Below, piece by piece: positions 63,432-64,000 of a stretch of DNA of 64,000 nt. Under the pieces are notes generated by a model, which was not told the DNA's origin, ran no database searches, and saw only the letters and a program-made list of their open reading frames with translations. Made by a program: the position numbers and the translations under genes. This DNA comes from Apis mellifera (lineage: Eukaryota > Arthropoda > Insecta > Hymenoptera > Apidae), in contig NC_037641.1 of assembly GCF_003254395.2 (NCBI RefSeq), forward strand, positions 481,001 through 545,000. The letters run 5' to 3'. Numbering within the stretch: the stretch's first letter is position 1; every line of letters begins with the position of its first letter.

Positions 63432-64000
63432 TTCGATATTCGATAATGACTATTATAACAATCATATTTAATAAATTGTATTAATAAATTGTGTATTCGT
63501 ATATATATTTGGATTATACGTATTCAGTCTGGATACGCAATTTTTAATATATTAAAGTATTAAAAGTTTATCATCAATCTTAAAAATTAACAAGTTTCTT
63601 AATTTCTTAATTCCTTGAAAATTATTAAATTTTCGAAAATTTTATATTTGAAGTGTTCGTCCCTTCCTCTCTTTTATTCTAAATATAAGTGTTAATAGTG
63701 TTAATTCGAAAAATGAAGAATTATTATATAATAATTAATAATAATTAATCAACAATAATTATTATTTAAAAAATTTAAGAAATTTCATTAATTTTCTTGC
63801 TATTATCCTGCCAAATAATTTAAAACAATCGAATGTTTCAAATTTCTATTATTTTAAAATATATATCATCCATTTAATTCATTATTTATAATTCCCGCAT
63901 AGAATCCAGTCACAATCAGATTTACTGTTGGTAATAATGGCGAGTGATAATAAAATAATAATAAAGCTTTAGAACTCCAAAAATTTAAACTATAAAAACA
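63432..64000. other. A+T-rich end of the window
   Basis: No gene is seen. A slightly richer patch at 63895-63950 includes AATAATGGCGAGTG. Confidence 0.5.

Noticed and set aside
1..64000. CRISPR arrays, operons, prophage or bacterial defence genes
   Set aside because: There are no spaced direct repeats of the right kind and no dense coding. Introns and insect-type promoter signals indicate a eukaryotic nuclear genome.

Overview
The window is almost entirely non-coding and very A+T-rich, with many (AT)n and (A)n/(T)n tracts. Its only well supported gene is split by an intron of about 10 kb. Metazoan splice signals (GTAAG donors, pyrimidine-AG acceptors), an arthropod-type TATA/TCAGT core promoter, a TA-flanked miniature transposon relic and the lack of operon-like packing all point to an insect nuclear genome. 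The extreme A+T content with short GC-richer islands fits a honey-bee-like hymenopteran (Apis-like); that assignment is inference, because nothing seen here is diagnostic of a species.

Region by region. 1-10.7 kb: A+T-rich DNA downstream of, or inside later introns of, the minus-strand gene. It holds several GC-richer islands, a short frameshifted coding-like fragment at 3.45-3.62 kb and an island open on both strands at 8.6-8.9 kb. 10.7-21.5 kb: the 5' part of a minus-strand gene. Its promoter and leader lie near 21.5 kb, the start codon is 8 nt before the first donor at 21142, and the second exon is 10895-10695. Joined, the exons encode an N-terminal signal peptide followed by a presumably extracellular segment that I do not recognise. 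The long intron contains GC-rich islands, the largest (about 19.99-20.68 kb) close to the promoter, as expected for intronic enhancers. 21.5-22 kb: GA-rich upstream promoter region. 22-37 kb: A+T-rich DNA with a clean 240-bp tandem duplication, a palindromic MITE relic with TA flanks, and islands, two of which carry short ATG-started frames on the minus strand. 37-48 kb: islands with splice-like signals at 37.3-37.6 kb and 41.6-42.0 kb, and a promoter-like island at 47.2-47.9 kb with a triplicated AGTCACATG motif. 48-64 kb: A+T-rich DNA with several short coding-like segments that are open in one frame but lack a complete gene structure, plus a possible small secreted-protein exon on the minus strand near 62.8-63.0 kb.

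I see no rRNA, tRNA, CRISPR array, intact transposase or viral gene. No new multi-gene system is evident. The points most worth following up are the two-exon secretory gene with its long uORF, the intronic island cluster, the MITE relic, and the coding-like fragments, which could be decayed genes or unannotated small exons.
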